From: Gracilaria vermiculophylla
Lineage: Eukaryota > Rhodophyta > Florideophyceae > Gracilariales > Gracilariaceae
Assembly (NCBI GenBank): GCA_019155205.2
Contig: JAHNZQ020000172.1
Coordinates: 2,447,855-2,462,982, forward strand
Reading direction: 5' to 3'
Length of the DNA: 15,128 nucleotides
The notes below the pieces were generated by a model, which saw only the letters and a program-made list of their open reading frames with translations, was not told the DNA's origin and searched no databases. Each line of letters starts with the position of its first letter. Position 1 is the first letter of the stretch. The translations under genes and the position numbers were made by a program. Below, one piece after another: positions 1 through 7,847 of this stretch.

Positions 1-641
1 AAGTGAGAAGTGTTTGTTATGCTATTTTATACAGAGCACCTTTTGTCGTTTTTTGTGGGGAGAAGTCACCTCCAGATAGTCATTGTCACTTCGGAGCACT
101 ACTCCAACTGAACACCGAATGTGGTTTTCGAGCGCCTTATAAAACATTGTCTGCATGTCACTATCCTATTTTCGCAGTGCGGCCGATGTCTCTACCCTGT
201 ACTTTCATAAACGTAGAAGTCACATGTCTTGGCGCTCAAAAAGGGACCCTGTCAGTACCCTAATGTAGTCTTTTACCCATTATTTTACAGCGATCTTCTC
301 CGAAATGTGTATTAGCCAGCGTGGGGTCGGTGTTGATTGTTGTTTTTGCGGAATGCTGGCTATGATTTTGATGTCTTTTGCATTTCCCAAAAAAAAGTTG
401 TCTGAAATCTTCCAATTTAACGCATGTTTCAGGAATTGGTGGATTGTGCTGCGCAATGGTAAACTATCAAACAACAATGCTACAACGACCTGCTTACGAA
501 AACTCGTCCGACGGCGCTCGTTTGGCAGCGGTCGCCGACCAAGACTTGTTTGCCATTTGTTCCCGCAGGTGTTGATGTCTGCGCAACTTTTGCGTTTTGC
601 AGCGTTCGTAACTCGCTAATTGCCTTGGCAGATAACCGAAG
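1..641. other. upstream region of FARSB without a supported gene
   Basis: This stretch is AT-richer than anything to its right. The open frames in it are short, and the one from the left edge (3-263) begins with GTG rather than ATG and resembles no family I know. Two places look like splice acceptors: a T-rich run ending in TTTTACAG at about 283-291 and ATGTTTCAG at about 424-432. A frame running through the second one encodes a short peptide ending at 575, which I cannot identify. The region could hold the 3' exon of an upstream gene, a FARSB 5' leader, or only intergenic DNA. A transcript alignment would separate these. Confidence 0.4.
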
Positions 642-2417
642 ATGCCCACTGTATCGATAGCACGTGATCGTCTCTTCGAGGACATTGGTCGCTCGTTCAC
701 CGAGAACGAATTTGATGAACTATGTTTCGAGTTCGGTCTAGAGCTTGACGAGGTCGTGAGCGAGAAACCCCAAATAGGGGCCAAGGCGCTATCAGCCGGC
801 GTAGAGGTGAAGGAAGAAGTTCGATACAAGATCGAAGTGCCTGCGAATCGCTATGACTTGCTTTGTTCTGAGGGGCTGAGCCAGGCTCTTCGCGTGTTCT
901 TGGGTTACGATGCAGCCGTTCCAGAGTACAAACTTGCCGGCGAACCGAAGTGCACTTTCAACGTGAAGAGGGAGGTGGCGGACGTACGACCTTACGTTTT
1001 TTGTGCTGTGCTGCGAGATATGCGCATGGACGAGACCATTTACCAAAATCTGATTGACCTGCAAGATAAGCTTCATCAAAACATTTGCAGACGCCGCACA
1101 TTGGTTGCCATCGGCACCCACGACCTGGATACGCTGAAGGGACCATTTTCTTACGAGGCGCTTCCACCGAAGGATATTCACTTTAAGCCGCTGGCCAAGG
1201 CGGAAGAGTACGACGCTGCGCAGTTGATGAAAGTGTATGAACAAGACGTGGGGCTCAAGCAATATCTGGGCATAATTCGCGACTGCGCACGATACCCCGT
1301 GATCTACGACTGCAACCGAACGGTGCTGTCGATGCCACCAATCATCAATGGAGATCATTCGAAAATCACGCTGAGCACAACAAACATGCTGATCGAATGC
1401 ACTGCAACGGACAAGACGAAGGCGAGCATCGTGTTGAACACCATAGTGGCTATGTTTTCTCGGTATTGTCAGAAGCCGTACACGGTAGAGCCTGTGGTGG
1501 TGAATTACGCGGATGGTTGTCGCATGATAACGCCGGACTTGTCAATGCCAAAAGTGAGCGCGGACGTCAAGTACATCAATCGCAGCGTCGGGGTAAATCT
1601 CAAAGCAGAAGACATGGTTGCAATGCTGGCTCGAATGCAGCTCCCAGCTGGGCTTGTGGACGACGAGACGATCGGTGTTGACGTGCCAATCATGCGGTCC
1701 GATGTGCTGCACGCTTGCGACGTGATGTGCGATGTTGCTGTCGGGTACGGGTTCAACCGTGTTCCGGAGCAAGTGCCGCAGACAAACACGGTGGGGAAGC
1801 AAGTTGCCATCAACCATCTGGCCGACATGGTTCGACGAGAGGGCCTGGCGCAGCAGGGGTACACTGAAGTACTGACGTGGGTGACCGTTTCCAATGCGGA
1901 GAATTTTAAATCGCTGCGACGCGTGGATGATGGCTCGGTGGCTGTGAAAATAGGCAATCCGAAGACATTGGAGTTTGAGGAATGCAGGACATCTCTGTTG
2001 CCGGGGTTGCTGAAGACTCTGCGGGAGAATAGAAGTGCCAAGGTTCCCGTGCGTTTGTTCGAAGTGGGAGATGTTGTACTGAAGGATAAGAAGTCAGAGG
2101 TGCTGGCAAGCAATCGAAGGAGGGTGGGTGCGATATACTGCGCGCAATGCGCGGGCTTTGAAGTGATTCAGGGTGTGGTGGAGAGTGTGCTGAACACACT
2201 CGGTGTGAAGCGGGGAAGCGGCACGGAAAAGGGCACATGGAGCTTGGATGGGGACGGATGCCGAGACGGGGCATTTTTCGAGGGCAGGAGAGCCAACATT
2301 GTGTACGGCGGCAAGCCAATCGGTGCACTTGGCTGGGTGCATCCGGAGGTGCTTGGCCACTTTTCGCTGAGTTATCCGTGCTCGGCGATGGAGTTTGACT
2401 TGGAAGCTTTTCTATAG
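642..2417 (+). CDS. FARSB: phenylalanine--tRNA ligase beta subunit, cytosolic eukaryotic type
   Basis: The product is the beta subunit of the cytosolic alpha2-beta2 phenylalanyl-tRNA synthetase, which charges tRNA-Phe with phenylalanine; the alpha subunit carries the aminoacylation site, while beta supplies editing and tRNA-binding modules. The frame is intact at 591 residues, the usual length for animals, fungi and plants. The N-terminus MPTVSIARD and the following FDELCFEFGLELDE are hallmark eukaryotic beta-subunit sequence. The B3/B4 editing region spans about residues 110-275 and contains HQNICRRRTLVAIGTHDLD and SMPPIINGDHS. The B5 domain is at about 303-375, with the Asp-containing IMRSDVLHACDV stretch. 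The catalytic-like core fills about 385-585, including NPKTLEFEECRTSLLPGLL. The ATG at 642 (context gaagATGc) gives the conserved N-terminus exactly, so the start is secure. No introns are needed. Codon use is balanced, unlike all genes to the right, which use almost only G or C at third positions. Confidence 0.97.
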   Translation: MPTVSIARDRLFEDIGRSFTENEFDELCFEFGLELDEVVSEKPQIGAKALSAGVEVKEEVRYKIEVPANRYDLLCSEGLSQALRVFLGYDAAVPEYKLAGEPKCTFNVKREVADVRPYVFCAVLRDMRMDETIYQNLIDLQDKLHQNICRRRTLVAIGTHDLDTLKGPFSYEALPPKDIHFKPLAKAEEYDAAQLMKVYEQDVGLKQYLGIIRDCARYPVIYDCNRTVLSMPPIINGDHSKITLSTTNMLIECTATDKTKASIVLNTIVAMFSRYCQKPYTVEPVVVNYADGCRMITPDLSMPKVSADVKYINRSVGVNLKAEDMVAMLARMQLPAGLVDDETIGVDVPIMRSDVLHACDVMCDVAVGYGFNRVPEQVPQTNTVGKQVAINHLADMVRREGLAQQGYTEVLTWVTVSNAENFKSLRRVDDGSVAVKIGNPKTLEFEECRTSLLPGLLKTLRENRSAKVPVRLFEVGDVVLKDKKSEVLASNRRRVGAIYCAQCAGFEVIQGVVESVLNTLGVKRGSGTEKGTWSLDGDGCRDGAFFEGRRANIVYGGKPIGALGWVHPEVLGHFSLSYPCSAMEFDLEAFL

Positions 2418-3015
2418 ATTGTACTGATTGAACGAGATGATGGGCAAGTGACACACAACACTAACTTTGGGTGTACTGCTGCTGGGGGGGGGGCAGCGCC
2501 GAGTAAGTGCTGGCGGCGTGATGCAGTGCACGGCTTGTGGTACACGACTGTGTGAGCAAAAACGATAAACAGCAGGCGGAAGGGGGAGCGAGTGGCACGT
2601 TGGTTGGCCGTGCTCGTCAGCGCAGCAAGCATTGAAGACGACAATGCATGGAGCTGGTGGGGCGTGGGTGGGCGACGTGCGCGCAGCTGGGCGGGCGGAG
2701 TTGGCAGCCGAGGCGGCGCGGCGGCCGCGGCCGAGAAGCGTCAGTGAACTCATTCGCGCGCGACACGCGACGGGGGCGCAGCGCGGCGCGCAACTGGCGA
2801 GCGCACTGCGCATCGAAAAGGCGCCTAAATTTATCGAGTATTTAGCGTGCGCCCGCCGCGGCGCGCGTGCCTGGCGGGACGCGCGCGCCCTTGGCGCGCG
2901 CCCCCGCCGCGCCGCGCCGCATCGATGGCACGCCGCGACGTGTGCGGCGCCGCGCTCCGCCGCGTCCTTGCCGCGCGCGTCCCGCCGCCGCCGCAGCGTC
3001 GCCGGCGCTCTCGCC
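2418..3015. other. intergenic transition zone between FARSB and the Elongin-A-like gene
   Basis: About 600 bases separate the FARSB stop from the preferred start of the next gene. Base composition climbs here from moderate to extremely GC-rich, with a run of ten Gs near 2486. An AT-rich island at about 2825-2845, containing TAAATTTAT and GAGTATTTAG, stands alone in otherwise nearly pure GC and is the best core-promoter candidate for the downstream gene. The frame of the downstream gene stays open back to an ATG at 2644, but the product there is Arg/Ala-rich with no recognisable domain, so I treat it as leader sequence. Confidence 0.5.
2820..2834 (+). promoter_or_regulatory. AT-rich promoter-like element (GGCGCCTAAATTTAT)
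   Basis: An A/T stretch sits in a region otherwise almost free of A and T, about 180 bp upstream of the preferred ATG at 3016. The same core, GGCGCC followed by a pyrimidine and AAATTT, recurs at 5246-5257 between two divergent genes. Its placement upstream of starts suggests a core promoter or a factor site; this is inferred from position and recurrence only. Confidence 0.3.
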
Positions 3016-3876
3016 ATGGCCGGCCGCACCCCGCGCCGCAAGCCGGCTGCGCACCGCTGCGGCACTGGCCGCGAGGTGGACGACGACGAGCTGTTCGGCC
3101 ACGCGTACGCGTGCCCCCCCCGCTCGCGGCAGCCGCGCGCCGACCGCAGCGCGCGCCGCCACTCCATGCCGGCGCTGCCGCCGCGCCGTGCGCCGCGCGC
3201 CGAATCGCCGCCGCGCAGCGCGTCGCCGCGAAAGAGCGCCGAGCGCCAGACGGGTGGCGAAGCGCGCGGCGCGGCGGCGGAGCGCAGCGTGGACGAGCGG
3301 CGGCAGGGCGTGGCGCTCCCCCCCCGGCGGTACGCCGACGTGGTGGCCAGCTTCGGCGGCGGCAGGGACGCGGGCATGCTGCACGGCGCGCCGCGGCTGT
3401 CCGCCGTGGCGGCGAATGCGGCGCGCATGTACGCGGGCGGCGGCCACCTGCTCAACCTGTCGGCGCTGGCGGACGAGTTTGTGCTGGACATTCTGTGGGG
3501 CGACGCGGTGACGCCGGAGGTGCTGGCGCGGCTGGAGCAGCTGAACCCGTCGCGCGTGAACGTGCTGGAGGCGCTGTGGGCGCGGCTGTGCGTGTGCAAG
3601 TACGAGGAGCGGGAGCTGCCGGCGGGCGTCAACTGGTGGCGCGCGCTGTACGAGCTGCGCGTGCGGCAGGACAGCGGGCGTCTGGAGCGCGCGACCAAGC
3701 GGCTGCGGCTGGGCTACAGCAAGGCGCACGAGGAGCGCGAGAGGCGGCGGCTGGAAAAGACGACGCGCGTGGTGCGCGTGGAGCGGCGGGGGCGACGCGC
3801 GTCCGCGCCGTCCAGCTCCATGGGGCTGGTGGGGCGCATGCGGCTGGAGCTGCGGCGGGAAAGGGCGCGGCGGTAG
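3016..3876 (+). CDS. Elongin-A-like protein (RNA polymerase II transcription factor SIII subunit A family)
   Basis: Elongin A proteins stimulate Pol II elongation and serve as substrate receptors of Elongin B/C-Cullin ubiquitin ligases through a BC-box. With the ATG at 3016 (tcgccATGGcc) the product is 286 residues. The first 120 are basic and Ser/Pro/Arg-rich, probably disordered and nuclear. Residues about 127-235 match the family's order of elements: a BC-box position (RLSAVAANAARM, 127-138), then a helical stretch (LADEFVLDIL) leading to TPEVLARLEQLNPSR at about 166-180. ALWARLCVCKYEERE follows, then WWRALYELRV, and finally a charged helix (KAHEERERRRLEK) as in Elongin A. The family assignment is my reading by eye. 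The Cys normally found in the BC-box is replaced by Ala, so Elongin C binding is uncertain. Longer starts (2644) and shorter ones (3166) are possible. The gene converges on the parvulin gene with 37 bp between stop codons. Confidence 0.6.
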   Translation: MAGRTPRRKPAAHRCGTGREVDDDELFGHAYACPPRSRQPRADRSARRHSMPALPPRRAPRAESPPRSASPRKSAERQTGGEARGAAAERSVDERRQGVALPPRRYADVVASFGGGRDAGMLHGAPRLSAVAANAARMYAGGGHLLNLSALADEFVLDILWGDAVTPEVLARLEQLNPSRVNVLEALWARLCVCKYEERELPAGVNWWRALYELRVRQDSGRLERATKRLRLGYSKAHEERERRRLEKTTRVVRVERRGRRASAPSSSMGLVGRMRLELRRERARR

Positions 3877-3889
3877 TGGGCGGCGCGTG

Positions 3890-3903
3890 TTTACGTGTGT
3901 AAA
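3890..3903. terminator. shared 3'-end signal between convergent genes (TTTAC...GTAAA, with TGTAAA)
   Basis: The 37-bp gap between the two convergent stop codons contains a 5-bp inverted repeat, TTTAC (3890-3894) and GTAAA (3899-3903), separated by GTGT. On the plus strand it holds TGTAAA at 3898-3903, 22 bases after the Elongin-like stop. TGTAA is the known poly(A) signal of green algae. The symmetry could let one element serve both strands, although the minus strand reads CGTAAA rather than TGTAAA. Either way the 3' UTRs must overlap the opposing gene or be extremely short. Confidence 0.4.
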
Positions 3904-3913
3904 GAGAGCGGCG

Positions 3914-4252
3914 CTACGCGACGCGCTTGATGATGTGCACGCCGCTGTCGGTGTCGACCATGGCGCTGAGCTCGTTGACCTGCAGCGCGAAGGCGACGTC
4001 CTCGAAGGGCTTCTGCATGCGGCCGCGCTCGAAGAAGCCCAGGTCGCCGCCGCTGCGCGCCGAGGAGCAGTCGCTCTCGCGCGCGGCCAGCTCCTCGAAC
4101 GACACCTGGCCGAGCACGATGCGCTCGCGGAAGTGCGCCAGCAGCTGCAGCGCCTCCTCCTTGGAGCGCGTGATGCGCGGCGACTTCCACGACGACGGGC
4201 GGCGCGACTGCGCGTGCTTGACGAGGATGTGGCGGCAGCGCACCTGCGACAT
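3914..4252 (-). CDS. Pin1-type peptidyl-prolyl cis-trans isomerase, single parvulin domain, no WW domain
   Basis: This enzyme isomerises phospho-Ser/Thr-Pro bonds and so regulates phosphorylated cell-cycle and signalling proteins in nucleus and cytosol. The 112-residue product is one complete parvulin domain. It has the active-site His8 and His106, Cys62 (in SDCSSA, equivalent to human Pin1 Cys113), the Met79-Gln80 and Phe83 proline pocket, and Ser103. It also has the phosphate-binding basic triad Lys12, Arg17, Arg18 (in VKHAQSRRPSSW), which marks phospho-specific Pin1 rather than Par14 or bacterial parvulins. There is no WW domain, as in plant Pin1, and the C-terminus DTDSGVHIIKRVA is close to the plant form. 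The start at 4252 (gcgcaccATGt) precedes the domain directly; the open frame continues upstream but encodes only Arg/Ala/His-rich filler. The gene lies downstream of the membrane-protein gene on the same strand and converges with the Elongin-like gene. Confidence 0.95.
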   Translation of the reverse strand: MSQVRCRHILVKHAQSRRPSSWKSPRITRSKEEALQLLAHFRERIVLGQVSFEELAARESDCSSARSGGDLGFFERGRMQKPFEDVAFALQVNELSAMVDTDSGVHIIKRVA

Positions 4253-4510
4253 GGTGCGCGCGCGGGCGGGGGGGGGGGGCGCGCGGCGGCGGTGCGCGTG
4301 GGGGGGGCGGGCGGCGGCGGCGCGTGGACGCGCGCGGCGGGGTGCGGACGGCGCGGCGTGCGCGCGCGGGGGGGAGCGACGCACAGCGAGTTTGTGTCTT
4401 TTTGTTTTTACACGTGTGCTGCAGTGATGATGCAGGCGCGCGGACGGTCGGGCGCTGGCGCACGCGTGGGCGGCGCGCACAGCGGAACGTCAACGCGATG
4501 CGGCGCGAGG
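4253..4510. other. intergenic region between two minus-strand genes
   Basis: This 258-bp spacer holds the 3' end of the four-helix protein gene and the promoter/leader of the parvulin gene. It is GC-rich with G runs at about 4269-4278 and 4361-4375. A T-rich island at 4390-4412 is conspicuous: read on the minus strand it gives CACGTGTAAAAACAAAAAG, which combines a CACGTG box and a TGTAAA signal. Confidence 0.45.
4407..4412 (-). terminator. TGTAAA, candidate poly(A) signal
   Basis: TGTAAA on the minus strand lies about 98 bases past the stop of the four-helix membrane protein. It is in the only A/T-rich patch of the spacer. TGTAA-type signals direct polyadenylation in green algae; the role here is inferred from position and from similar placement after three other genes in this window. 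Confidence 0.4.
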
Positions 4511-5065
4511 TCAGACGACGGCGGGCTGCGGCGCATGGAGCGCAAAGTCGGCGGCGGGCGCCGCTGCGGGCGCGGGGTGCGCGGGGACGATTTGGCGCAT
4601 GGAGCGCTTGGCGTGGCGCACCTCGCGCAAGAAGGCCAGCAGCGAGTGCGCGACGAACACGAGCAGCAGCAGCACCACCGCGTCGATGGCCAGCCTCCAG
4701 CTGGGGTACTGGCGTATTCTGTCCACGAGGCTGAGCGTCTCGCTGGCCACGATGAGCACGGCGGCGAACAGCACGCTGGCGGCGGCGGCCATGACGTAGT
4801 TGAGCTGGCGCGCGGTGGCGGTGGACAGGTGGTGCTTGTCGACCGCTCGGCCGTGCCACCAGAAGAACAGCAGCGTGAGGGCGCCGAAGATGAGCGGCGG
4901 CCACGAGATGGCCAGCAGCGCTATCTTGGCGGCCTGCATGGGCGGCGCCAGCATGGCGATTCTGTCGCGCAGCAGCAGCACGACGGGGATGAGCGTGAAC
5001 ACGAGCAGCAGCAGCGCCACGCACGCCGTGTCGAGCAGCTTGCCCCTGCGCAGCACGGTGGCCAT
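4511..5065 (-). CDS. small membrane protein with four predicted transmembrane helices, unknown function
   Basis: The 184-residue product has four strongly hydrophobic segments at about residues 11-32, 46-70, 89-109 and 123-145. Short loops connect them, one carrying the WHGRAVDKHHL stretch, and a basic segment (LREVRHAKRSMR) follows the last helix. The tail is Ala/Pro-rich. The paired-helix layout recalls the TMEM185/TMEM60 type of eukaryotic membrane proteins, but the resemblance is in architecture rather than in a diagnostic motif, so I give no name. The start at 5065 has a near-perfect Kozak context (caccaccATGGcc); the frame is open further upstream, but that sequence is Arg/Ala-rich filler. 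It is transcribed divergently from the O-fucosyltransferase-like gene, and the parvulin gene follows on the same strand. The stop is at 4511-4513. Confidence 0.8.
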   Translation of the reverse strand: MATVLRRGKLLDTACVALLLLVFTLIPVVLLLRDRIAMLAPPMQAAKIALLAISWPPLIFGALTLLFFWWHGRAVDKHHLSTATARQLNYVMAAAASVLFAAVLIVASETLSLVDRIRQYPSWRLAIDAVVLLLLVFVAHSLLAFLREVRHAKRSMRQIVPAHPAPAAAPAADFALHAPQPAVV

Positions 5066-5245
5066 GGTGGTGTGGGGGAGCGGAGGGCAGCGCAGGGGAG
5101 TGGGGGGGAAGGGGGACGCCGCGGCGGGGACGCGGCGGCCGCGGCTGCAACAGACGGCGCGCACTGCCGCTGCCGCTGCCGCTGGCGCTGGCGCTGGCGC
5201 GAGCGCGCGCTTACAGCGCCGCGCCGCGCCGCCCCTCTCCGCGCC

Positions 5246-5257
5246 GGCGCCCAAATT
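5246..5257 (+). promoter_or_regulatory. AAATTT promoter-like element (GGCGCCCAAATTTG)
   Basis: This is the only notable A/T run in the divergent promoter region and it shares GGCGCC-pyrimidine-AAATTT with the element at 2820. Function is inferred from recurrence upstream of genes. It also resembles an E2F-type site (GCGCCAAA) with one extra C, but I do not claim that identity. Confidence 0.3.
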
Positions 5258-5409
5258 TGCGTCTGTGCCGACGAGTTCACCGCCGCGCCGCCGCCGCTGC
5301 GCGCCGGCCCGCCGCGGCGCGCCGCCGCCGCGCGGCCGCGCGCGCACCGCCCGCGGCGCGCGCAGCAACCTTCGCCGCGCGCCCGACCCGGCGGCCGCTT
5401 AACTGCGCG

Positions 5410-5433
5410 GCGCGCGCGCGCGCGCGCGCGCGC
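5410..5433. repeat. alternating CG run, 24 bases
   Basis: An uninterrupted alternating G/C run lies 26 bases upstream of the ATG at 5460. Such runs can adopt Z-DNA. Similar runs occur at 9428-9448 and 12295-12312, also near gene starts. Confidence 0.85.
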
Positions 5434-5459
5434 CGCACCGCGACGACGCCGAGCGCACC

Positions 5460-5770
5460 ATGGCCGCGGCGTCGCTGCGCACCGGCTCGTGGGCGCTCGT
5501 CCTGCTGCTCACGGCGCTGGCGTTCGTGCGCTCGCTGGCGCCCGAGCACACCGAGCTCGCCGTGCGCGCGCTGCTCAAGGCGCGCGCCGCCGCGCACTCG
5601 CGCGCGCAGGCCGACCTGCGCCGCCTCAGCGCCGCGCGCGACGAGCTGCGCCGCGAGCGCGCCGCGCTCGACCGCCTCAGCTCGCAGCTGCAGCTGCAGC
5701 AGCAGCAGCAGCGCGCGCCCGACCGCCACGCCCACGGCGACGGCGACGGCGACGCGCAGCAGCCGCCGCA

Positions 5771-5805
<35 letters not shown>

Positions 5806-7847
5806 ACGGCGACGCGCAGCAGCCGCCGCCGCCGGCGGACGACGAGTGCGCGCTGGTCATGGTGCCCGAGTACGCGGCGGGCGGGCTGGGCGAGCAGGTG
5901 GCGCACGTGTGGAAGTCGCTGTCGCTCACGCTGGCCGTGCGCAACGCGTGCGTCGTGCTGCCGCCCGTGGTGGCCGCCGCGCCGCGCGCCCGCGCGCGCC
6001 GCCTGCGGCTGGTGCCGTTCGCCGAGGTGTTCGACGCGCGCGCGCTGGCGGCGCGCACCGGCGTGCGCGCCGTGCCGCTGGCCGCGTGCGCGCGCTGCGG
6101 CGTGGCGCACGTCTTCGACGACCGCCGCGCCGCGCCGCGCCGCCTGGCCGCCTTCGTGCGCCGCGCGCACCCCGCGCTGGCGCGCCGCGCCGCGCCGCTG
6201 CGCCGCGCCGCCGCCGCCGCCGCCCCGGCCGCCGCGCGCGCCCACCGCTTCCCCGCGCCCGCGCACGCGCGCGGCGACCCCAACCGCGTCGCCGCCTTCG
6301 TCGCCGCGCGCACCGCCGGCGCGCGCGGCCGCCAGTGCATCGCGCTGGGGCGCATGCGCGCCCCGCTCGCGCTCAACGCCGACGTCGTGCGCCACCTGCA
6401 CTCCGCCGCGCCCATCCGCCGCTTCGTGGCCGCGCGCTACCCCCGCATCGCCCGCACGCTCTTCGTGCACCTGCGCTGGCGCGGCGCGCACTGCGCGCGC
6501 GCGCGCGTGCCGCGCGCCACCGTGTGCCTGGCCGCCGGCCGCCTCGTGCCCGCGCGCGACTTTGTGCACAGCGTGGCCTTCGCCGCCGCCGCCGCGCGCG
6601 CGCCGCACATCTACATCTCGGCGCCGCCGCACGTGCCGCCCGACGTGAGCGACTACCTGTGGCTCAAGCTGGCGCCCGCCGACCCCGTGCTGCTCGACGT
6701 GGCGTCGGACGCCTTCACCGCGCGCGTGGTCGAGCGCGAAATGGCCGTGCGCGCGCGCGCCTTTGTGCCCGACGGCGGCGCGTGGGGCGACGCCGTGCAG
6801 CGCACGCGCCGCGCCACCGCGCCCGAGCTCTTTCGCGACGGCTACGACGCCGCGCGCATGGTGGACGAGTGGCGCCGCGCCGGCTCGCCGCTCGACGAGC
6901 GCGTCGCGGCCGCGGGCGGCGGCGGCGGCGGCGAGCGCGCGCAGTTGGACGCCGACGCGCGCGCGATGATGGGTGGCAGCGAGCGCGAGCGCGCCGGATC
7001 GGACGGCGACGGCGGCGCAGTGGGTGGCGACGAGGGCGAGGGCGCGCAGTCGGACGGCGATGGCGGCGCAGAGGGTGGCGACGAGGGCGAGGGCGCGCAG
7101 TCGGACGGCGACGGGGGCGCAGAGAGTGGCGACGAGGGTGAGGGCGCGCAGTCGGACGGCGACGGCGGCGAGATGGGTGGCGGCGAGGGCGGGGGCGCGC
7201 AGTCGGCCGACGGCGGCGCAGTGGGTGGCGACGAGGGCGAGGGCGCGCAATCGGACGGCGACGGGGGCGCAGAGAGTGGCGACGAGGGTGAGGGCGCGCA
7301 GTCGGACAGCGACGGCGGCGGCGACGAGGGGGAGGGCGCGCAGTCGGACGGCGACGGGGGCGCAGTGGGTGGCGGCGAGGGCGAGGGCGCGCAGTCGGAC
7401 GGCGATGGCGGCGCAGTGGGTGGCGGCGAGGGCGAGGGCGCGGGGTCGGACGGCGACGGGGGCGGCGACGAGGGTGAAGGGGAGGGCGAGGGCGCGCAGT
7501 CGGACGGCGACGGCGGCGCAGTGGGTGGCGGCGAGGGCGAGGGCGCGCGGTCGGACGGCGACGGCGGCGCAGTGGGTGGCGACGAGGGCGCGGGGTCGGA
7601 CGGCGACGGGGGCGCGATGGGTGGCGGCGAGGGCGAGGGCGCGCAGTTGGACGGCGACGGGGACGGGATGGGTGGCGATGGGGATGAGGATGCGCGGTCG
7701 GACGATGACTGGGGCGCGATGGGTGGCGACGAGGGCGCGGGGTCGGACGGCGACTGGGGCGCGATGGATGGCGACGAGGGCGCGATGGATGGCGACGAGG
7801 GCGCGGGGTCGGACGGGGACGGGGGCGGGGAGCGCGATGGGCGGTGA
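5460..7847 (+). CDS. type II membrane O-fucosyltransferase-like protein with an acidic repeat tail
   Basis: The 795-residue product has three parts. A short N-terminus and one membrane helix (about residues 11-26) are followed by a charged heptad-rich stalk (about 32-82), a poly-Gln run and a poly-Pro run (about 105-115). This is the layout of a Golgi type II glycosyltransferase. The globular part (about 128-490) opens with ECALVMVPEYAAGGLGEQ and a helix ending VVLPPV, like the GGLGNQ region of GDP-fucose O-fucosyltransferases. It has FVHLRWRG at 335-342 where that family has its HxR motif, and VASDAFTARVVERE at 414-427 like the family's late Ser/Thr-Phe motif. This assignment is by eye and moderate. 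Residues about 503-795 are roughly 17 copies of a 17-residue acidic unit of the type DEGEGAQSDGDGGAVGG. Such a tail is unusual for the family. The ATG at 5460 has context gcaccATGGcc. Confidence 0.7.
6966..7844 (+). repeat. 51-bp minisatellite encoding the acidic repeat tail
   Basis: About 17 imperfect tandem copies of a 51-bp unit encode DEGEGAQSDGDGGAVGG-type repeats. Some copies are shortened (for example the unit near 7320 lacks three residues) or have an inserted GEGE. All length changes are multiples of three, so the reading frame is kept throughout. The more divergent copies, with W and M substitutions, are at the 3' end, which fits older units at the edge and more recent copying in the middle. 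Confidence 0.9.

Larger units (their letters stand above)
5066..5459. promoter_or_regulatory. divergent promoter region between the four-helix protein and the O-fucosyltransferase-like gene
   Basis: This 394-bp region separates two divergent ATGs. It contains a G-rich purine tract next to the minus-strand gene (about 5070-5115), a GCCGCT/GGCGCT hexamer repeat stretch at about 5165-5200, the GGCGCC(C)AAATTT element at 5246-5257, and a 24-base alternating CG run at 5410-5433, 26 bases before the plus-strand ATG. No protein-like frame is present. Confidence 0.5.

Noticed and set aside
3..263. Open frame at the left edge as a possible gene
   Set aside because: It starts at GTG, is short, resembles no family and has no supporting context. 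It might be part of an exon, but the sequence alone does not show it.
2644..3015. N-terminal extension of the Elongin-like protein from the ATG at 2644
   Set aside because: The frame is open, but the sequence is Arg/Ala-rich and crosses the AT-rich promoter-like island. The ATG at 3016 has a better start context.
4324..4734. Plus-strand frame over the four-helix gene's 3' end
   Set aside because: Arg/Ala-rich, antisense to a gene with clear membrane helices, and without a domain.
3887..7141. Plus-strand frame of 1084 codons across the parvulin and membrane-protein genes
   Set aside because: It is antisense to two recognisable genes and out of frame with the glycosyltransferase-like gene. 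It is Arg/Ala-rich without domains, as expected for shadow frames in such GC-rich DNA.
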